From Haloprofundus salinisoli (GTDB lineage: Archaea > Halobacteriota > Halobacteria > Halobacteriales > Haloferacaceae): a DNA stretch of 64,000 nucleotides. The stretch spans positions 1,240,001 through 1,304,000 of the forward strand of contig NZ_CP083663.1 of the NCBI RefSeq assembly GCF_020097815.1. The letters are read 5' to 3'. Numbering within the stretch: position 1 is the first letter of the stretch; the number at the start of each line of letters is the position of its first letter. Under the pieces are notes generated by a model, which searched no databases, was not told the origin of the DNA, and saw nothing but the letters and a program-made list of their open reading frames with translations. Below, one piece after another: positions 62,240-64,000 of the stretch. The translations under genes and the position numbers were made by a program.

Positions 62240-62794
62240 TCAGAGCGAGAATCGACTCACCGTCGAGTACTCCGGACCGTCAGGGCCGAGCACGCTCTCC
62301 TTCAGTCGAATCTGCTCGACGCGGAACGTGCCGACCGTCGGGTCCGTCTCGCGGACGACGCGGCGGACGACGTCTTTCCCGCGGGCGTCGTCCATCCGCG
62401 CGAGGGTGGCGTGCGGCGTGAACTCGTGGGACTCCGGTTCGAAGCCGATGGCGGTCGTCGCTCGCTCGATGGCCTCGGCGAGGCGCGTCGTCTCCTCGCC
62501 GCCCGCTTCGAGACCGAGCCAGACGACGCTGATGTAGTCGAGCGACGGGAAGACGCCCAACCCGCCGACCGTCGCCTCGAACGGGTCGACGCCCGCGGCG
62601 TCGACGGCCGATTCGAGCGCTTCCTCTACCTCCTCAAGCCGGTTCTCGTCGGTTTCGCCGAGAAATTTCAACGTGAGATGCGCCTGCGTCGGGTCGACGA
62701 AGCGCAACCCCTCGGCGTCGCGGAGGTCGGCTTGGACGGTGGCGACGGCGTCGGCGAACGAACGAGGTAGGTCGATGCTGACGAACAGTCGCAT
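62240..62794 (-). CDS. thpR: RNA 2',3'-cyclic phosphodiesterase ThpR (LigT family)
   Basis: A 184-residue 2H phosphoesterase with both catalytic HxTx motifs: AHLTLKFLG (about residues 38-46) and FTPHATLAR (about 126-134). The start MRLFVSIDLPRSFADAV is typical. The family opens 2',3'-cyclic phosphates on RNA. It is independent of neighbours. Confidence 0.93.
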   Translation of the reverse strand: MRLFVSIDLPRSFADAVATVQADLRDAEGLRFVDPTQAHLTLKFLGETDENRLEEVEEALESAVDAAGVDPFEATVGGLGVFPSLDYISVVWLGLEAGGEETTRLAEAIERATTAIGFEPESHEFTPHATLARMDDARGKDVVRRVVRETDPTVGTFRVEQIRLKESVLGPDGPEYSTVSRFSL

Positions 62795-62915
62795 GTGCGA
62801 ACGTGCGACGAGGAGCGCGTTAAGCGTCGGGGGCCGAGCGCGGACGACGGGCGTCGTTTCGGACGAACGTTTATCCGCGGTGACGGGACCACCACCGACC
62901 GTGAGCTAGGCGCGG

Positions 62916-62957
62916 CCGCGGGGCGGTCGAGGCGAGAGCGCGGTGCGCCCCCCGCGG
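62916..62957. terminator. Strong GC hairpin downstream of radA
   Basis: CCGCGGGG (62916-62923) and CCCCGCGG (62950-62957) are perfect complements with a 26-nt loop, 53 bp after the radA stop on the minus strand. The same 215-bp gap carries TTTATC on the plus strand (62868), which could alternatively start a small RNA through the hairpin. Confidence 0.35.
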
Positions 62958-63009
62958 ACGGCACGATATCGACGCACCGTCTGTTCGCTACGAGTCGTTG
63001 CCGGTCGGC

Positions 63010-64000
63010 TCACTCGGCGCACAGTCCCGACCCCTCGACACGCATGACCGCTTCGCCGTCCGGGAGATTCGGCGCGTCGACCAGTTTGACGACCCGCTTC
63101 GAACCTCTGGCGTTCCGCAGGTAGAGGCGAACCGAGGAGGCGTGGCCGAGGATGTTCCCGCCGATGGGCCGAGTCGGGTCGCCGAAGAACGCGTCGGGGT
63201 TGCTCTGGACTTGGTTCGTGACGACGACCGCTACGTTGTAGAGGTGCGCGATACGGAGCAGGTCGTGGATGTGGCGGTTGAGCTTCTGCTGTCGCGCTGC
63301 GAGCGCCCCGCGCCCGAGATATTCGGCACGGAAGTGTGCCGTCAGCGAGTCCACACAGAGCAGTCGAACCGGCCACTCGGTGTCTTCGGCCTCCGAGACG
63401 AGCTCCCGGGCGTTCTCGGCCAGCAACATCTGGTGGTCGGAGTTGTACGCCTCCGCGACGTGGATTCGGTCGAGGAAGTCGCCGACGAGCGCGTCCATCG
63501 CCCAGTCGTCCGTCGGCGACCCGCCGATGCCGCGGCGGTCGAGTTCGGCCGAAAGCGTCCGGTCGTCGAGCCCGCGGACCATCTCGTCGATGCGTTCGGG
63601 CCTGAACGTGTTCTCGGTGTCGACGAACAGGGCCCTGCCTTCGAGGCCACCGTGGTCGCGCGCCAGTTGTACGTTGACGGTGAGTTGGTGAGTGACCTGC
63701 GATTTGCCGACGCCGTAACCGCCGTACGCCTCGGTGATGGACTGCGTTTCGACGCCGCCGCCGAGGAGGTCGTCGACCTCGGGCACTCCCCACCGGAGTT
63801 TGCCGACCTGCTTTCGGTGTCGGAGCATCTCGACGCCGGTCTCGAATCGACCGACGTCTGCGAACTCGCGTGCGCCGTGGACGATGTCGCCGGCGGCGGT
63901 CTCGCCGATGTCGGCCGCTCCAGCGATTTCGGCGGGGCTCGCAACCGCCAGCGTTCGGTAGGAGTCGTAGCCGGCCGCGTTCAGTTTCTCGGCCGTCGCC
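63010..64000 (-). CDS. radA: RadA-type recombinase (5' end outside window)
   Basis: RadA is the archaeal RecA/Rad51 strand-exchange ATPase. 330 residues are visible; the frame is open through the right edge, so the start is missing. The N-terminal part holds the helix-hairpin-helix domain. The ATPase has Walker A GGYGVGKSQ, where Haloferax-type RadA as I recall it has GEFGAGKS, then LLCVDSLTAHFRAEY (Walker B) and VTNQVQSNPDAFFGDPTRPIGG. Divergence in the P-loop neighbourhood and in RNARGSKRVVK suggests either a diverged ortholog or a second paralog. Confidence 0.88.
   Translation of the reverse strand, partial: ATAEKLNAAGYDSYRTLAVASPAEIAGAADIGETAAGDIVHGAREFADVGRFETGVEMLRHRKQVGKLRWGVPEVDDLLGGGVETQSITEAYGGYGVGKSQVTHQLTVNVQLARDHGGLEGRALFVDTENTFRPERIDEMVRGLDDRTLSAELDRRGIGGSPTDDWAMDALVGDFLDRIHVAEAYNSDHQMLLAENARELVSEAEDTEWPVRLLCVDSLTAHFRAEYLGRGALAARQQKLNRHIHDLLRIAHLYNVAVVVTNQVQSNPDAFFGDPTRPIGGNILGHASSVRLYLRNARGSKRVVKLVDAPNLPDGEAVMRVEGSGLCAE

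Noticed and set aside
62795-63009. 7S/SRP RNA or RNase P RNA gene in the radA-thpR gap
   Set aside because: Strong GC hairpin only; none of the conserved loops of either RNA are visible.

Overview
This window is chromosomal DNA from a haloarchaeon, most likely in the Haloferacales (Haloferax/Halogeometricum-like). The evidence is high GC content with strong G/C third positions, very acidic proteins, archaeal information-processing genes (PCNA, RfcC, PriL, Hjc, RadA, TBP, aIF1A, aIF6, L31e, L39e, LX, thermosome, prefoldin, SRP54, FtsY), fused twin TatC, and many genes with a TATA-like box about 25-32 bp before the start codon, as expected for leaderless transcripts. I see no rRNA, CRISPR array, complete insertion sequence or prophage. 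One tRNA (Arg, anticodon TCT) is present.

Layout. 0-9.5 kb: small acidic proteins, LarE, the divergent Tat translocase genes tatC/tatCt, a preQ0/queuosine-precursor type transporter, RlmE and PCNA. 9.5-15.8 kb: an MFS exporter, an almost gene-free stretch rich in hairpins (11.6-12.6 kb), primase large subunit, a SWIM protein and Hjc. 15.8-23.9 kb: a PAS-GAF histidine kinase, then AhcY-type hydrolase and a DadD/MtaD-type deaminase either side of a glycosylation-rich secreted protein, an M48-like protein without its HExxH motif, and HisG. 24-30.6 kb: CPBP protease, TBP, tRNA-G10 methyltransferase, PssD, RfcC and tRNase Z. 30.7-43.8 kb: DUF460 RNase H-fold protein, AI-2E permease, TyrRS, aIF1A, Rio1, a wHTH regulator with MFS exporter, TrpRS, EamA transporter, KH protein and thermosome. 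43.8-48.1 kb: accessory genes with a frameshifted pseudogene, ending at tRNA-Arg with degenerate copies of its 3' end. 48.1-55.8 kb: membrane and hypothetical genes, including a split MgtE-like pair and a truncated alpha-hydroxyacid oxidase remnant. 55.8-64 kb: SRP54, FtsY, prefoldin, LX, aIF6, L31e, L39e, ThpR and a RadA that runs off the right edge.

How the genes work together. Several are linked: SRP54/FtsY and TatC/TatCt (protein export); PCNA/RfcC/PriL/Hjc/RadA (replication and recombination); aIF1A/Rio1/KH/aIF6/L-proteins (translation and ribosome assembly); and AhcY with DadD (the deamination-first route of S-adenosylhomocysteine recycling).

The most striking observation is a 25-codon ORF (38994-39071) with Trp-Arg-Trp-Trp codons just upstream of trpS. 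Its Trp-codon RNA is perfectly complementary over 9 nt to the segment ending 4 nt before the trpS AUG. That has the layout of an archaeal leader-peptide attenuator. Also notable are an array of ACAGAAC half-sites between a wHTH regulator and an exporter, and repeated tRNA-Arg 3'-end scars. All calls are by eye from sequence and translation; no database search was run.
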